Source: Tamarix chinensis (taxonomy: Eukaryota; Streptophyta; Magnoliopsida; Caryophyllales; Tamaricaceae). From it: DNA of 64,000 nucleotides. The position numbers were made by a program, and so were the translations under genes. The notes beneath the pieces are model-generated. The model saw nothing but the letters and a program-made list of their open reading frames with translations, was not told the origin of the DNA and searched no databases. Below are positions 22,990-34,398 of the stretch, piece after piece. Numbering within the stretch: the first letter of the stretch is position 1; each line of letters starts with the position of its first letter. Where the stretch lies: assembly GCA_030549775.1 (NCBI GenBank), contig CM060171.1:57842360-57906359 (forward strand). The letters run 5' to 3'.

Positions 22990-24120
22990 GATTTATGGTT
23001 CCACCCACTATTTTAAGCACCGATAGACTTTCATGGAGATAATTGACACTTACTTGGAGGGCCAAATTCAAGCTCCACAAGCACCATTACATCCACTAGT
23101 GTCGACACCTACAAGAGCTCTAGAGGATTGGGTCAAGAGATCTAAGCATCATAATCTAAGAACTTTTGAGTGTTATGAGGACCTTAAAATCATGAAGATG
23201 TTGATTAAGGGAACAGAGAAGACATTAACTACTTACGGTTGTCCACCTAACTAATGGATTAATGTTGTTGTTTATTATATAAGAGGTTGAGTAGATTCAT
23301 AATCGAGGAGTTTTTAGTAGAGAGGTAGAAAGCTAATAACTTGATCCATTCATAAATGATATTGAAAACTTGTTTATACCTTACCCATATTTGTATGGAA
23401 AAGTATGATATGTTCATGGCTCTTTGTTAGGGTAGTATGATGGTGGATAATAACTACATGAGATTTTATTTGGTTATGTTTGATCTATAGGTTGAGGCAA
23501 GTGAGGAGATGTAGGTTCACCATTTCAAGTACGGCCTTGAGATAAGGTATAAAGATCATTTAGTGGGATTCACCCCTCCTTATATGATTAGAATGTATTA
23601 GCAAACTTTATAGGCCTTTAGTGCAATTTAGGCTCAAAGTTTTCAATCCTGGAGCAAAAAGAAGTTCGAGGGAATTTAGTGCCCCAATGGATGGATGAAG
23701 GCTCATTCTATAATAAGTGTGTTGAAAAGGTATGTTAGGTAATTACGATTAGCACCATGGTTAGGAGGATACTCAGGTGGTTATTCTTGAGATTATTACT
23801 TTGGTAGGTACTATCACTACAAGCATTGTGGGGTATACCATGATTGTGATAAGAAGGGACATAGATCCTTTGGGTGTTATGCTTTAGGTTGTAGTGTCCT
23901 AAGAGATCATAATTACATTTAGAGGTCAAGATATGTTCAACATTTGCAATAACATGCACCTATAGTTCCTCCATGTCCAACTAGTGTGGTCACTAGATCA
24001 AGTCAGTTGAGAGATCAAAAGCCCTGTACTTTTTATCCTAATGAGGAATTAGGTAGTGTTTCTCGAGCTTCTATATGTGCTTGTAGGAATGTCATTAGAG
24101 AATTAGAGGCTGATTATTAA
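22990..24120 (+). pseudogene. Gag of the decayed gypsy element
   Basis: The frame 23033-23254 reads YLEGQIQAPQAPLHPL then ALEDWVKRSKHHNLRTFE, a loose match to the gag domain before the knuckle. Near 23820-23885 the reading CGVYHDCDKKGHRSFGCY keeps part of a CCHC knuckle. Stops occur every 30 to 80 codons. Function would be particle assembly and RNA binding; nothing intact remains. The assignment rests mainly on the knuckle and on position before RT. Confidence 0.6.
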
Positions 24121-24129
24121 ATAGATGTG

Positions 24130-24430
24130 AATATTGGTAAGCACATTATTTCATCTTTACTAGTGTATGTGCATTTTGATTCTAGTGCATCTATTTTTTT
24201 TCCACTACATTTGTGGCTATAGCTATTCTCGATTCATCTTTTAGTGTTTCTACTTCTATCATGCTTCCTTCAAGATATAGGATTGGTTGTTCTAGGATCT
24301 ATAGAGTTATGATCTTAGTTATTAGTGGTGTGGAGTTTCCATTATGCTTTGTAGAGATAAAGGTGTCCAATTTCTACTTGATATCATTGATATATTGGGG
24401 AAACATCATGTGGTGATAGAGTGTGCATAT
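24130..24430 (+). pseudogene. Protease remnant of the decayed gypsy element
   Basis: A reading near 24130-24210 with VHFDSSASIF fits the active-site strand of gypsy protease (normally FDSGASHSF), with Gly changed to Ser. The frame 24213-24416 holds short hydrophobic strands. Position between knuckle and RT supports the call; sequence evidence alone is weak. Confidence 0.45.
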
Positions 24431-24619
24431 TAGTGTTTAGTTCTTTAAGGATCTAAAGTTACTAGATTCACATATTAGAGATGCAAGCTTAGGCCTTCAA
24501 TGAAGGTTGTGTCTACTATCACAACCAATACCTTTGTTTATAAAAGGTATTCATTTTTTTATGTATCATTCATGATATTAAGGCAGATGAGATTTGGAGA
24601 CATATTTTGATAATTTTAG

Positions 24620-25500
24620 AATATCTAAATGTGTTTCTTGAGGAGATTATGTCGCCAATTCAACATGTAGAGTTCACCATTTATTTGTGTTTAGGGATTG
24701 AGCAAGTATAGAAGGAATCATATTATATGGTATCCATAGAGATGAAAGAGCTTTAGACTTAGCTATAGGATTTGCTAGAGAATAAATATATTAAGCCAAG
24801 TATAAATCTCTAGGGAGCACATTCCTTTTCATTAGGGAGAAGGATGGGAGTTTAAGGTGTACATTGATTATTGAGGTTTAAATCAGGTTACAGTGAAGAA
24901 CCATTATCCTCTTTATTACATCGTTAACCTTTTTGATCTTCTTAGAGGGGTCAAAATGGCTTTGAAGATTGATTTTTGGTCAGGCTACTATTATTTGAGG
25001 ACTACCGAGTAGGAAATTATGAAGATAACTTTTTAGACTAAATAGAACAATTAAGAGTTCATAGTCATGTTGTTCAAGGTAACCAATGCACTGATAACAT
25101 TCATGGCTCAAAAGAACCAAATTTTTAGGTAATACTTATACTATTTCATTATGGTATTCATTGAATACATTCTCATATACTCTAATAGAAAGGAAGAGCA
25201 GGGACAACATGGTATTCATTGATGTCATTCTCATCTACTCTAATAGCATTGAAGAGCATGTGAAACACTTGAAATAGGTTTTAGCACTATTGAGAGTGCC
25301 TTAGTTATGTGCTAAAATTATAAGTGTAGGTTTTGATTGGATTAATTCAATTTTCTTAGGCATGTCATTTTGAGAGACAGAGTGTTAGTGGATCCTTTAA
25401 AGATTAAAGCTATTTTAGAGTGGCTTGAATCAACATCAGTTAGAGAGGTGCATAGTTTTCTATGTTTGCCTGGCTAATACCCTAAATATGTTTAGGATTT
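24620..25500 (+). pseudogene. Reverse transcriptase of the decayed gypsy element
   Basis: Near 24835-24990 the reading EKDGSLR..., NQVTVKNHYPL and KIDF-SGYY reproduces the gypsy RT boxes ([31 protein letters not shown]) with several stops. The catalytic strand is present twice: 25151-25200 reads MVFIEYILIYSN and 25209-25258, in another frame, MVFIDVILIYSN. Neither has the Asp-Asp pair. A following reading fits the LGHVIL-type and VDPLKIKAI boxes at 25350-25410. The enzyme is clearly dead. Confidence 0.72.
25151..25258 (+). repeat. 58-bp tandem duplication across the RT active-site strand
   Basis: Two 50-base copies (25151-25200 and 25209-25258) start atggtattcattga and end gaagagca, differing at about seven bases, with an 8-base spacer. 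Because 58 is not a multiple of three, the copies lie in different frames. Confidence 0.85.
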
Positions 25501-25509
25501 CTCTAAGAT

Positions 25510-26000
25510 AGCTTGCCTTTTGACAAATCTGCTAAGGAAAGCTACATGTTTCTAATGGGATGGGAAGTGTAGTGGGGCCTTTAGGTGTTTTAAATAGATA
25601 ATTAACTTTAGCTTTAGAGCTTACTTTCTCTAGTGGATTGGATGGTTTTTAGGTGTATACCAATGCTCTAAGCATGGCATAAGATAATGTAGAATGAGAG
25701 GTGTAATAGCCGATGATTTTTAACAATTGAAGCCTCATAAGCATAACTGCTTGACTCATGGTTTAGAGCTTGTTATTGTGTTATTCGCTTTAAAGAATTA
25801 GAGGCATCATCTCTATGGTGTGCTCTACAATATTAACACTAAACACAAGACCCTTAGGTATATTTTCACCCTATGGAAGTTGAATTTGAGTTAGCATAGA
25901 TGGTTTAAGTTGGTTAAGGATTATTATATAGGGTTGACCTACCATGAGGGTAAAACAAATGTTGTAGTAGATGCTCTTAGCGTGATGATGCCACATTCCT
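25510..26000 (+). pseudogene. RNase H remnant of the decayed gypsy element
   Basis: Readings in order: TCLLTNLLRKATCF near 25520, later LKPHKHNCLTHGLELVIVLF near 25730-25800 (family YPTHDLELAAVVF), HHLYG and NTKHKTLRYIF near 25810-25860, and VVVDALS at about 25960. These are the usual RNase H landmarks of Del-type elements. Stops are frequent, no frame exceeds 40 codons. Confidence 0.62.
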
Positions 26001-26289
26001 TTAGCATGAAAGTATTGTAAATAGTATTATTGTGTTAGGACCTTATGGAGATGGGTGTTGAGCTTACCATGGCTTGTAGTTTAGAAATAATGTTGAGTTC
26101 TCTCACCATCATGCCTTCCATTCTTGATGAAATCCAAGATCATTAGCCTAGTCACATCAAGCTCGAGAGGATTCAACATGGTATTATTAAGGATAGAAAT
26201 ATAGGGTCACATCAAGCTCGAGAGTATTTGATGATGCTAATATTGGGTATCAAAGTAGGTGTGTAACAATAGGGATATAAGAAGTTGAA

Positions 26290-26950
26290 AAAAAAAAGAT
26301 CTTAGAGGAGAGTCATTACACCTTCTATTTCATTCACCCTAGAGTGGATTGGTTACATAAGGACTTAAAGAAAGTATATTTGTGACGATGAATTGAGAGG
26401 TTGTAAAGTTCATTTATAGGTTCTTGATTTTTAAAAGGTCAAAATTGAGCATAAGAAACATCTAGGGCTGGTTTATTCACTTGAGGTCCTAGAGTAGAAG
26501 TGGAATAATATCTCTATAGATTTTATGGTAGGTATTTTAATGACTTACATTAGATTTAATTCCATTTAGGTCATTATTGATCATTTGAATAAGTGAAATA
26601 CGTTCATTCTAACACATTTAACTTTGAACTTGAAATAGATTACCAGTTCCTAAAGGAAATACACGGTCAGATTGCATGGGCTACCTAAAGATATTATATC
26701 ACACCATAATTTGAGGTTATAGTCACAATTCTGGCATATGTTACATGATGCCTTCAAGATACAGTTAAAGATGAATACTTCTTTTCATCCTACAACTAAT
26801 GGCTAGATATAGAGGAAATTTTAAACTTTGGAAGACATGATCCATGCATATGCGTTAGAATTCAGATGCAGATAGGAAGATTGCCTAGATTTGATTGAAT
26901 TCTCCTACAACAATAGTTATCATGTGAACATAGAGATGGTCCTTTTAATG
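26290..26950 (+). pseudogene. Integrase remnant of the decayed gypsy element
   Basis: Near 26495 the reading VEWNNISIDFMVGI fits the core start WEWDHISMDFVTGL. It is followed by VIIDHLNK (VIVDRLTK), GLPKDIISHHNLRL (GVPRSIVSDRD), SFHPTTNG (AYHPQTDG) and FSYNNSYHVNIEM (FSYNNSYHASIGM) up to 26940. The order is complete for the catalytic core but the third catalytic position and several frames are lost. Sequence after 26952 no longer follows integrase. Confidence 0.68.
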
Positions 26951-26952
26951 CT

Positions 26953-29900
26953 TTAGGTAACACCTTGTATTTCAAAAATCTCAATTATTTTAGTATTTTG
27001 AAATAAGTTTAATATTTGTACATGCTTTGTCACATCCTTTAAAGATTTGGAAACCCTTACCATATTGTAGAAACATTTCATTATTTTTTTCTTAACTATT
27101 ATTATGATTTTGATTACCCTAATATATTTGAGCCACTTTACTCTATTCATATTATTCTAAATCATTATAATCTTTTCATATTTGGATTTATTGACTTTTT
27201 CTTAATCTCTTAGTCATGTTTAAAATAATAAATAGAGGTCATGATGAAACAGTACTTTTCACTCTCTATTTTATGTTTATTTGCATTTTAAGCTCCTTTT
27301 TGACTTTATTCTTATAAACAAATTGTGAAAATATAGGGATCATCATATCTTGATGTTTTGGAGATAAAAATGAACTAAATATACCTTTATTTTTATTTTA
27401 TTTTTTATTATTCACCATTCTTTGCATATGTTTTTATTGAACATATCATTTATTACTTTGATGAAACTGAACCTTTGAACACCTTAACCAAACTACTGAC
27501 TTCTATTAAGATTTAATCCTAAATCTTAATTTGACATCAATACACCCTATATTGACATGTGTGAATAACATATATCTTATTAGCAAAACTATTTCTCAAT
27601 AATTTACTAAATGATTTTCTACTTATTCTTCAGTCAATACTTGTAATCTTAAAGCCTCTAATATTTTATAAACCCACACCATTTAATAAACTCAAATAAT
27701 TTCACTATTTTAATCATATATTAACCTCTTTTACTTTTCTTTCATGTGATTTATTTATATTTTAGCCTAGTTTAGGTCCTTAGTTTGTGTTACTACTCTC
27801 TTTATACCTAGGAAATGTTGGAGCTAAGGGAGGAATAGGAGCAAAGAGGGAGTCAAGAGAAGGATGGGAAGAAGCTACATGACCTCCTAGGGTCTATTTG
27901 CATGGAATGTTGAAGTATGTATGGTAAAATTATGAAAATGGAGATTTTGGAGCTTACACGACTTGCTTGTGTTGATTAACATTATGTTATAGGCTTTTCA
28001 TGTGATTACTCATTCTCTGACCCCAACATGGCTAGTCCATGTTAGGTGTTAGCTTTCATTTTTTTCATTCAATATAAAGTAGATAAGTGGCTACATGTGG
28101 GGGAATCATTTTAGAACTAATAGAGCATGATTTAAAGGAGATTTTTAGAGGCTATCATTCATCTTTTGGCTCTCACTTTTCATGTTGATTCTAAGTTTGA
28201 TTTTATTTTAAATCTTTGTAATTGTTGAGATTTAGCATTTGAATCTTTACATTGTGAACACATTGGTTCTATCTTCTAACCTATTACTCTATTTTATTCA
28301 AACAATGTCTATTTTCTTTTTTGCATTTATTGATTTAACTATGAGTGAGTATATTTCTTTTCTAGGATTGGGTTTAGTCTAAATTATTGATTAATGATAA
28401 ATTAGTTTTGTTTCCATTTTGATTTCTTGAATTTGTGATTTAAATTTTTAGTTTCTTCATTTATGATTGAATTGATTGATCACCTAATAGATTATATATA
28501 GGTTTTAAACTAAGAAGTCAAAGGTGAAAAGACTAATAACCAAAACTATAACAATTGAACATGGGAATCAAGCCACGAAAGTAGGTTAGAGTCTGTTGGG
28601 GAATTTTACTAATTTAGCATAGAATGTAATGGATTTGATTATAATTAATACCATGAAAATAGGTTATTAATTTGGATTACATATGACTCTTAGACCATGA
28701 AATGGGCTATTATTTAATTTAAGTTATTTCACCCTCTTAGTTTAGAAATTAAATTAAAATTTTATTAATTACCAATTTATGATGATAATATAATCCTTGG
28801 CTTTTAATTAGAAATTTCATACCACCATTAGCATTACCAATTTATTTTATTCTGTTAGTCATTTTTCATTCTTTAAATTTGATTCATCTAGATAGCTAAA
28901 ATAAGAAATATTCGGTACTCGGCAACAAAGTATTTGTAGGATACAACCTTGAAATGCTATAATGAATTCATGTGCTTGTGGATTTAGCACATCACCTTGA
29001 CTCAACTTGTCTTCTATTATCCCTACTATTGTCAAACCTCCCCTCCCTCACACAAACACTGCCCCAAATACCACCATCCCTAGTTAAAGAGGATCATCCT
29101 AATCACTACAAACTCTCATGAACCAATAACCTCTCACTAACTCTTAAATGCTTCCTCCATCTTCTTCTACTCCTCATACCACATATTCCCACTGAAACTC
29201 CCCTAATAATAGTCTCCTTAATAGTAAACGGTATTTCCCTCATCATTTGCTAATCCTTTTTCTAGTAGCTAGACCACACAACCTTGATTTCACTTAACCC
29301 AACCTCCTATTCTTCTCTTTCTTATCTAATAATTATATCCCAATTCATAGCCCATAACAATGTCCATTAAATATGGAATATCTCCCAAAATATCCTCCCA
29401 ATCATTATCTAAATTCATCCTCGAACACTTATTATGTGAATCCCTTCCATCCTCCTTATTTTCTTGACTCGAAACAACCCAAAGAGCTTCATGGTTGCGT
29501 GAGTATATGAGTTGGTGATAATAAATTATTGCAAAAACTTCAATGAAATCACCACAATTTGGTTTCTCCATTATCTAAACATTGTTTTCTTATTTTTACC
29601 TTCCATTCATGCAACTTATTTGCCTCCATGATCTAGCTAACAACAACCATCATCCTTTATAACCAAACTTCTTCAAGAACTTCTAAAACTCAAGGTTTTA
29701 ATTCTCTTATGTCTAACTATGCAAAGGAGTACTAAGGCCATCAATTTGGTTAATTTAATCAAACTATTTTATTTTTAATTCCAACTCTACGAAGATCTAG
29801 GGGTATAGATCATCAATTCATATTCCCCTATATTTTTTTTACTTGTAGACTCTATAAGTTTGATAAGTTCTCATATGGTTTTATTGTGTTTTGTTGTTTT

Positions 29901-30889
29901 CCAAGGTAATTTGAAGTATCAAAATTTTTTTTGGAGTCTTCATATTTTTAATAGATCCTTATTATCATTCAAGGAATGGTAAAACTTGGTTCACTTTTCA
30001 TAAACCACAACCTTTGTCATGATTTCATGTATGGTAATAAAAATTGGTATTTTATGATTGGTATAATTTCAAATTAAACTTTCAAATCTCAAAAAGGATT
30101 AGTACTGAAAAATTTATGATTGTTTTCCCCTACGTGTGCAAAACTATTCTATTGTCGACATGCACCTAGCATTGACCTATGGTTTGATTTTGCATTGGAG
30201 ATGTTCTTTTTGTGGTATAGGTGTTCCAAGTTCATTAGTGGTATTTTTAGGTGTAAAATTATATAAATTATGATACCATTTAGTTGAATATAATTGGAGT
30301 TATAAGAAGTGAATGATTAAGCAAAATCATATTTTTATATGATGTGTACTAATCATTGAAGATATATGTGGTTGTTGCTGTTGTTCCTCATGAGTAATCT
30401 TAATGACATGTTAATTATTCCATAATAAAAATACTAATGAAATAAGTAGGGTTAGTAGAAGATTTATTATGAGTACACATAAAATGACTAAAATATCCCT
30501 ACATTTAAATAGTAATATTCAAACCTTGACTTTGACAATTAACCTTGACTTGGACTTTGGCCTTGAATTTAACACTTGAATATGACTTTCAACTTAACGT
30601 TTCACCCTTTTCTTATAAAATAGGGAGTTTGTTTTTAAGAAAATGGAATACTGCCTTATTTCAGGAACCCTAAATTATCTTTGGAATAAAAATGATGACC
30701 TTAAGGCCTTAAAAAGTTTTTTACAGACAAATTTGTGCCAAATTTACATTTGATGTCCTTTTTGTTACGCAACTATGGTTTTGTGGTAGCTTAAGGTATA
30801 TAAAAATGTTTTAATGTTTTGTGTTGTTGTGTGTAAGCTCACAAAATACTCATATAAATTAGGGGTTAGCACAATGAATAAACTAAGTC
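26953..30889. other. 3.9 kb without a recognisable gene
   Basis: AT-rich, with only short open frames (for example minus 27150-26953 and 29571-29326), none showing a family signature. At 26956 ggtaacaccttgtatttc could be a decayed LTR start. At about 28900-28995 the phrase around tgtaggatacaaccttgaaa, ending gtggatttagcacatca, looks like the end of a gypsy-type LTR. Both are suggestions only. Confidence 0.4.
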
Positions 30890-30919
30890 TACAAAAAAGG
30901 TTATGGGTTAGCAATTAAA

Positions 30920-31640
30920 AGCTAAGGGTCATTGAACAAGTTCCCTATCATCCAAAAACCAAAGAGGCCACTACGGTAGTTTGATACTTTTTTTTACTTA
31001 TTGATCAATCTTCTTGAAACTAGAGTTAAAGAATAATTTTTTTTATCTATTTTAAATAAGGTCAGAAGGGGTTGGGCTGCTATTAATAATTACTCCCATC
31101 ATCCAAATGGAAGGATTTAGGTTCTCTAGGACCCTAACATTTGGATGTTGTCGTCCTAATCCATGTGTGACCAAGCTATTTTTTGTAATATTTCTAATTT
31201 GTAGACTTCTACAAATTTTTGTGTGGCTTTTGTCTATGCTCATAATAGTGGAGGAAATTGAAGAGGGTTATGGCAATGGTTGAAGACTCATTCGCTAGGT
31301 AATGTCCCATGGATTGTGTTAGGTGATTTTAATGTGATTATGAATGCTAATGAAAAGTTTTAAGGTGGTCTCCCTAATGCTCTGATGTCCAAGACTTTAG
31401 GGATTGTTTTTTGGATCTTGGTCTCTTTGATTTTCAAATTCACGGTTGTCATTTTAGTTGGTCGAGCCATCAGGTTGGAGAAGAAGAGGTATTCTATAAG
31501 TTGGATATGGCTTATGTAAAGATGGCTCGGTAGGATTCTTTTCCTCATTCAATGGCCGCGTTTTTGAGTTCTTTATTTTTAGATCATATTCCTATGGTTA
31601 TCCAATTGCATATTCCACTTTTTTAAGGACCTAAAACTTT
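30920..31640 (+). pseudogene. LINE endonuclease domain
   Basis: Readings in order: LNKFPIIQKPKRPLR near 30935, INLLETRVKE near 31000 (metal-binding Glu of the LLETR box), GWAAINNYSHHPNGRIWVLW near 31070-31130, PWIVLGDFNVIMNANEK at about 31308-31360 (the GDFN box) and LFDFQIHGCHFSWS-type sequence near 31420-31460. This is the exonuclease-endonuclease-phosphatase fold that nicks target DNA for target-primed reverse transcription. The order and spacing are right; at least five stops or shifts interrupt it. Confidence 0.8.
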
Positions 31641-32105
31641 TAAATTATTCAAGTTTTGGACTAAATCTAAGGAGTTCTTACCTTTTGTTAAAAGAGCATG
31701 GAGTATTAAATTGGGTGGTAATCTTTTGCTTAGAATTTCCAAGAGATTATTCCTTGTGAAATAGGATTTGAAGAAGCTTAATAAGGACAAGTATGGTTCT
31801 ATTTCTTACAAAGTTAAAGATACTAGAGAGGAGGTGGACTCATTGCAAAAGTTCATCTATTCCAACCCTACTGATATTGTTCAAAGGGATCAGCTTCGTC
31901 TGAAGGAGAAATATTACCATCACCTACTGCATTGTGAGGAAATGTTCTTAAAAAAAAGGGTTTTGTACAATGGCTCAATTGTGGTGATTCGAATCACAAG
32001 TATTTCTTTTCTAAGTTAAAGGAAAGACAACAGAGGAAATCAGTGGTGATGTTGCTGGACTTTGACAATAAGGAAATTAGAGGGGAAACAAATATACAGG
32101 CTGCT
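31640..32105 (+). pseudogene. LINE linker between endonuclease and RT
   Basis: The frame 31768-32019 reads LKKLNKDKYGSISYKVKDTR ... LKEKYYHHLLHCEEMFLKKR, the coiled-coil-like linker common to plant L1 elements (L-K-x-L-N-K ... Y-x-x-L-L-x-x-E-E-x-F-x-K-Q-K), followed by a shifted W-x-x-x-G-D-x-N-x-K-Y-F reading. It ends at the poly-T run near 32106, where the antisense LINE was inserted. Confidence 0.75.
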
Positions 32106-32112
32106 TTTTTTT

Positions 32113-32650
32113 TTAATAAAAAAATAATACTTTTATATCATCAAAATAATTACAAATCATCTTGTAGAATTGATCTACTTGACCCAACAAACTACTAAAC
32201 TTGTCACCCTTACTATAATGATTACATATAGAAGACATAGCCAAAGAGATACGTAAAGCTACCCTTTTCAAATTCCAAGCAATATTTGAGAAAATACTAG
32301 CATTCCTAGCTTTCCAAACTTCAGAAAAAGCTACACAATAAAAACCAGAATTAAATTGAGCCATAGCTACACGTCTACCCCTTACTTTGGAAATAGATCT
32401 CAGTAAATCCTGTCAAGTTCTATGCCTCCTCCTTTCCTTGCAAGCCTTGCTAATGGTTCAGGGCATCCACAACTGTTTCAGCACTGGATAATGACAGAAA
32501 AAATGATTAGTACTCTCCTCTTGAAAATAGAAGTTGCACTGAAGATTAATGGATGGAACAAATTTGACTATGTTATCCTTTGTAAGAAGCCTTGAGTGTG
32601 CTGCCAGCCAGTATATGACCTTGTGTTTTGGTGCTGCTGGGTTGCACCAA
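32113..32650 (-). pseudogene. Zinc-finger end and C-terminus of the antisense LINE
   Basis: A reading near 32645-32470 with WFNPAAPKHKVIYWLAAHSR, LLTKDNI and CNFYFQEESTNHFFCHYPVL fits the zf-RVT domain (WSPLVPPKVRFFLWLAVHGRLxTxD, C-x-x-C-x-x-x-x-E-x-x-x-H-L-F-x-x-C). It ends with the frame 32364-32113 (SEVWKARNASIFSN), resembling the I-W-x-x-R-N-x-x-x-F end. The domain joins directly to the RT at about 32650; the usual segment of some 200 residues between is missing. Confidence 0.72.
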
Positions 32651-33660
32651 ACTTATTTCCGCCACCGCACTTTTAATTTAGAAGTATCCAATGGAACCCC
32701 TAGATATTTGAAAGGAACCCTCCCCTCCTGGAACTGCAGTTGAGAAAGAATAGACCCCTTCAATTCCTGAGCAATACCACCAAGAAAAATAGAACTCTTC
32801 TCAGGACTAATATGAAGCCCTGAAGCACCAGAGAATTCCAACAAAATGACTTTTATAGCTAGCACTAAAGCTAAATCAACTTTACAGAAAACCAATAGTT
32901 CATTTGCAAAAGCTAGGTTAATAAGTTTCAATCTCTTGCATTTAGGATGCCCCTGAAAATATTCCTTCAACCATAAAGACTGAAATATTCTACTGAGGTA
33001 CTCCATAATGATAACAAACAAATAAGGAGACAATGGGTCTCCTTGCCTTAGCCCATTTTTCCCCTTGAAAGGAGCCTGCATAACATTATTGATGCATAAA
33101 GAATAACAAATAGAGGAAACACAGGCCATTAGCAGCTTTACTATATGAAGAGGGAAGCGCAGACCAAGCAACACATTATCTAAAAATTTCCAGTTAACTG
33201 AGTCATATGCCTTCCTCATATCCACCTTAATCATGCATCTTGGAGATGTATGTTTCCTGTTATACATATGCAGTAACTTATGGGCTAATAACACATTATC
33301 TCCAATGCTTCTCCCTTTAATAAAACTAGCCTGGTACGCATGTATAATATCTAGTACGACTTTTTACAATCTACCTGCTAATACTTTTGCAAAGACCTTA
33401 TACACCACATTGCACCAGACAATTGGTCTGAAATTAGCAACCCCATAAGCATCCTTTGATTTTGGAATAAGCACTAACTTTGTTTGTCCCAAATAAGAAG
33501 GAACAAAAATAGTCTGAAAAGCCTTCCTCAGCAACAACCATAAATCTTCTCCCAGCACTGTCCAAGAGGTCTTATAAAACCCAATAGTAAAACCATCAAG
33601 GCTAGGGGCTTTGTATTGCCCAATAGACCATAGGGCCTAATTAACTTCTTGTAAAGAAAT
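32651..33660 (-). pseudogene. Reverse transcriptase of the antisense LINE
   Basis: Readings right to left: APSLDGFTIGFYKTSW near 33590, then frame 33558-33364 (LVLIPKSKDAYGVANFRPI), ASFIKGRSIGDNVLLAHKLL and the 213-codon frame 33294-32653 with MIKVDMRKAYDSVNWKFLDN, GLRQGDPLSPYLFVI, and KLINLAFANELLVFCK. These are LINE RT motifs in order. The catalytic FADD box is FANE here, so activity is lost even though this is the longest open stretch of the element. RT copies LINE RNA at the nicked target site. Confidence 0.88.
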
Positions 33661-34398
33661 AGGCCTAAGTAATTCCTACTGATGCTCCACAACTAAGGTT
33701 GGACCCTGCAGAAAAACCTCCTTAGAGTTGACCCTAGAAGCACGACTCCCATTGCCTAATAAATCAGAATAGAAAGAGATAAAGGCCTTTAAAATTCCAT
33801 CTAACTCAGAACACCATTGGCCTTCACTATTCTTAGCTCTTCTTATAAAATTCTTCTTCTGCCTAGCCTTCATTATAGAGAAAAAGAAATGAGTGTTGGA
33901 GTCACCCAAATTCAACCACTTAATTCCTAACTTCTGCTTTAGAAAACTCTCTTCACATCTTGCATTATACTCATACTTCTTAAGAATTCTTTTCTCTTCT
34001 TCCTACAGAGACAGGTTCTGGGGTTGTTGAGCCAGCAAGTCTTGACTCCTTCTTAGCCTAGACCTTGCCTCTTATACCCTAGAAGAAATGCCTCCAAACT
34101 TATCCTTGTTAAAAGAAATTAGTTGAGTTCTAATCTCCCAAATCTTGCTTTTAAAACACTTTTGAATAGACCCAGGAAGAGTTTGTCTCCACACTGAAGC
34201 CACCAAAGGAAGAAAATCAGGGTCCATTGTCTACATATCATAGAACTTAAACTTCCTCTTGCACTAAGGCCTCTTATCAGCCAGATTGACCACAGCAGGG
34301 CTATGATTAGAGAAAAGAGTTTCCAAAAACCGAGTAGAAGAAAAGGGAAACTTTGTAGACCATAATAAGTTAACCATAAACCTGTCCAACTTTTATTT
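33661..34398 (-). pseudogene. Endonuclease end and linker of the antisense LINE
   Basis: Frame 33915-33676 begins MNLGDSNTHFFFSIMKARQK, the box just upstream of RT in plant L1 elements. Further right the reading SFNKDKFGG, LRRSQDLLAQQPQNL, YEYNARCEESFLKQKLGIKW fits the linker. At 34300-34398 the endonuclease end TRFLETLFSNHSPAVVNL (S-D-H-S-P box) is visible. The rest of the endonuclease is absent because of 5' truncation. Confidence 0.78.

Larger units (their letters stand above)
22749..26952 (+). mobile_element. Internal region of a decayed sense Ty3-gypsy element
   Basis: Gag, protease, RT, RNase H and integrase follow in gypsy order on the plus strand, all with many stops. The zinc knuckle CDKKGHRSFGCY links it to the Del-like family. 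The reading ends within the integrase at about 26945 and no 3' LTR follows, so the 3' part is lost or replaced. Confidence 0.72.
32106..34398 (-). mobile_element. Antisense 5'-truncated LINE inserted in the sense LINE
   Basis: The minus strand starts within the endonuclease C-terminus near 34398 (KLDRFMVN, TRFLETLFSNHSPAVV), passes through the linker and RT, and ends in a poly-A run (plus strand t-run at about 32106-32116). Truncation at the 5' side together with a 3' A tail is the mark of target-primed reverse transcription. It is related to its host LINE but not identical. Confidence 0.82.

Noticed and set aside
29326..29571. Minus-strand 81-codon frame as a candidate gene
   Set aside because: No recognisable domain, no neighbours supporting it, and AT-rich sequence around; chance frame cannot be excluded.
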